Source: Clostridia bacterium
GTDB taxonomy: Bacteria; Bacillota; Clostridia; Christensenellales; CAG-314
Direction: 5' to 3'
Assembly (NCBI GenBank): GCA_017452035.1
Contig: JAFTNE010000032.1
Coordinates: 1-5,047, forward strand
DNA: 5,047 bases
Made by a program: the position numbers and the translations under genes. The notes beneath the pieces were generated by a model, which saw only the letters and a program-made list of their open reading frames with translations, was not told the DNA's origin and made no database searches. Positions 4,037 through 5,047 of this stretch are shown piece after piece (the first letter of the stretch is position 1; each line of letters starts with the position of its first letter).

Positions 4037-4903
4037 ATGTTTGGCTGGCTTGTTGTAAACAGTTTTATGAAAAAGGACAAGTTTGCAGATATCTACCAAC
4101 TGCTGATGAACTCGGCTACTAAGCGTGGAGTGCAACTGCAACTAAAAACCACCACCGACCTACTTTGCGAGGTGGGCGCACCTTTGCCATGCCCAAAACC
4201 AAATTTTGTTATCTTTTGGGACAAAGATACCGTACTTGCACAAAAAATTGAAGGGGAAGGCATCCCAACTTTCAACAGCTCCACTGCTATTGCCCTTTGC
4301 GACAACAAGATTTGCACTGCTATCGCCCTTGCAGAACACAACGTACCACATCCAAAAACAGTTGTTGCACCCAAAACATTTGAGGGAGTTGGCTACAACG
4401 ATTGCGAGTTTTTGCACAAAGCAGTGGATATGCTTGGTTTCCCTATGGTTGTAAAGGAGGCATACGGCTCCTTTGGTCAACAAATTTACCTTGCTCACAA
4501 CTTTGACGAGTTGAAAGATATTGTTGCAAAGATTTCGCACAAAGACTTTTTGATGCAAGAGTTTGTTGCAGAAAGTGCTGGGCGTGACGTGCGTATCAAC
4601 GTTGTTGGTGGCAAGGTTGTGTGTGGTATGCTCCGTCAAAACAACAACGATTTCCGTTCCAATATCACTAACGGTGGCACTGCTTGCACCATAACACTAA
4701 CGGAGGAACAAAAGGCCGTTGCTTTGAAGGCAACAAAAGCTCTTGGTCTTGATTGGGCTGGCGTGGACGTGATGTTTGGAAAGCACGGCCCCATTGTATG
4801 CGAAGTAAACTCCAACCCACATTTTAGAAGCACCCTCGACTGCACCGGAGTTGATTTGAGCGAGTATATTGTGGAGTATGTTGTGGTGCAACTACACAAG
4901 TGA
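4037..4903 (+). CDS. RimK-like ATP-grasp ligase (alpha-L-glutamate ligase family)
   Basis: The 288-residue protein has the length and fold signature of RimK-type ATP-grasp enzymes, which use ATP to form an acyl-phosphate and join an amino acid to a protein or small molecule. An N-terminal pre-grasp domain (GWLVVNSFM, 3-11, to about 88) precedes the ATP-grasp core: GFPMVVKEAYGSFGQQ (134-149) with K140 and the flexible glycine loop G144-S145-F146-G147; the hinge LMQEFV (172-177) whose E175 would hold the adenine/ribose; GRDVRINVVGGK (182-193); the RimK-characteristic DFRSNITNGG (205-214); and the metal-binding D244, E266 and N268 in AGVDV and CEVNSNP. All catalytic positions are intact. Start ATG 4037 has AAAGGA 9 nt upstream and sits about 23 nt after the predicted transcription start. 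It is divergent from aspS and has no partner gene in the window, so the acceptor (ribosomal protein S6, a peptide or a cofactor) is unknown. Confidence 0.92.
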   Translation: MFGWLVVNSFMKKDKFADIYQLLMNSATKRGVQLQLKTTTDLLCEVGAPLPCPKPNFVIFWDKDTVLAQKIEGEGIPTFNSSTAIALCDNKICTAIALAEHNVPHPKTVVAPKTFEGVGYNDCEFLHKAVDMLGFPMVVKEAYGSFGQQIYLAHNFDELKDIVAKISHKDFLMQEFVAESAGRDVRINVVGGKVVCGMLRQNNNDFRSNITNGGTACTITLTEEQKAVALKATKALGLDWAGVDVMFGKHGPIVCEVNSNPHFRSTLDCTGVDLSEYIVEYVVVQLHK

Positions 4904-5047
4904 TATTTCTAACAAAATATCTTACGAAGTAAACATCAGTAAAACCTGCATTGTTGCATATTATCATGGGATTTACTGTAGCTTAACCAATCGAACCAAA
5001 TAATGATCTGCCAACAAAGTAAAGGCGATATGTTAATACTTAACTGA
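4904..5047. other. 3' flank of the RimK-like gene, no recognisable gene
   Basis: These 144 nt hold no recognised coding sequence. A weak AT-only-type hairpin (GATATTT 4902-4908 with AAATATC 4915-4921, 6-nt loop, no T-run) overlaps the RimK stop codon and could be a poor terminator. A small inverted repeat GTTAA-TAC-TTAAC lies at 5032-5044. One minus-strand frame is open from the right edge (5046) for 36 codons to a TGA at 4936-4938; I recognise no family in it and it may be chance. Confidence 0.5.

Noticed and set aside
3744..4058. Open frames on both strands between aspS and the RimK-like gene (minus 3744-4031; plus 3765-4058)
   Set aside because: They run across both divergent promoters, overlap each other antisense, lack good ribosome binding sites and have no recognisable domain or sensible composition.
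4966..5014. tRNA-like GGTTCGATT on the minus strand in the right-hand flank
   Set aside because: The flanking bases do not form the 5-bp T-arm, and no acceptor stem or anticodon arm can be built around it.
1..5047. Mobile element, CRISPR array, toxin-antitoxin pair or defence system
   Set aside because: No transposase or integrase, terminal inverted repeats, regularly spaced repeats or defence-family motifs are seen; all genes fit ordinary chromosomal functions.

Overview
The window reads as a stretch of an AT-rich, low-to-moderate GC bacterial chromosome, most likely a Firmicutes/Clostridia-type organism. The grounds are strong purine-rich Shine-Dalgarno sites (AGGAAGG, AAAGGA, AGAGGA) at 6-9 nt spacing, clear sigma-A-type promoters including two extended -10 boxes, a TTG start, and protein sequences that resemble uncultured clostridial relatives. 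This assignment is from memory of protein families, not from a search, and is tentative.

Layout, left to right: (1) 1-404, minus strand, the N-terminal part of a MATE-family multidrug/organic-cation exporter that runs off the left edge. (2) 405-795, a gene-free 391-nt divergent region, rich in symmetrical elements: a 20-bp perfect palindrome overlapping a candidate minus-strand promoter, a second 15-bp palindrome nearer the exporter, a spaced 9-bp direct repeat, and a convincing plus-strand promoter. (3) 796-1341, plus strand, a 181-aa Nudix hydrolase with a perfect Nudix box; its true start lies well inside the longest open frame because the promoter lies within that frame. (4) 1342-1520, a convergent terminator zone with two strong hairpins. 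(5) 2026-3747 and 1521-2006, minus strand, aspS (aspartyl-tRNA synthetase) followed 19 nt later by folA (dihydrofolate reductase), almost certainly one operon with a promoter at 3795-3823 and a short leader hairpin touching the ribosome binding site. (6) 3748-4036, a divergent promoter region. (7) 4037-4903, plus strand, a RimK-like ATP-grasp ligase with its own near-consensus promoter. (8) 4904-5047, no recognisable gene.

Functionally these are mostly housekeeping or common accessory genes: translation (aspS), folate-dependent one-carbon metabolism (folA), nucleotide or related pyrophosphate hydrolysis (Nudix), an amino-acid ligase of unknown substrate (RimK-like) and drug/metabolite export (MATE). 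I see no mobile element, CRISPR array, RNA gene or defence system. The points most worth a second look are the operator-like palindromes in front of the exporter, the paired terminators whose G-U wobbles favour opposite strands, the leader hairpins placed just before the ribosome binding sites of two unrelated genes, the unusual AspRS motif 2 and the altered cofactor/active-site residues of the DHFR.
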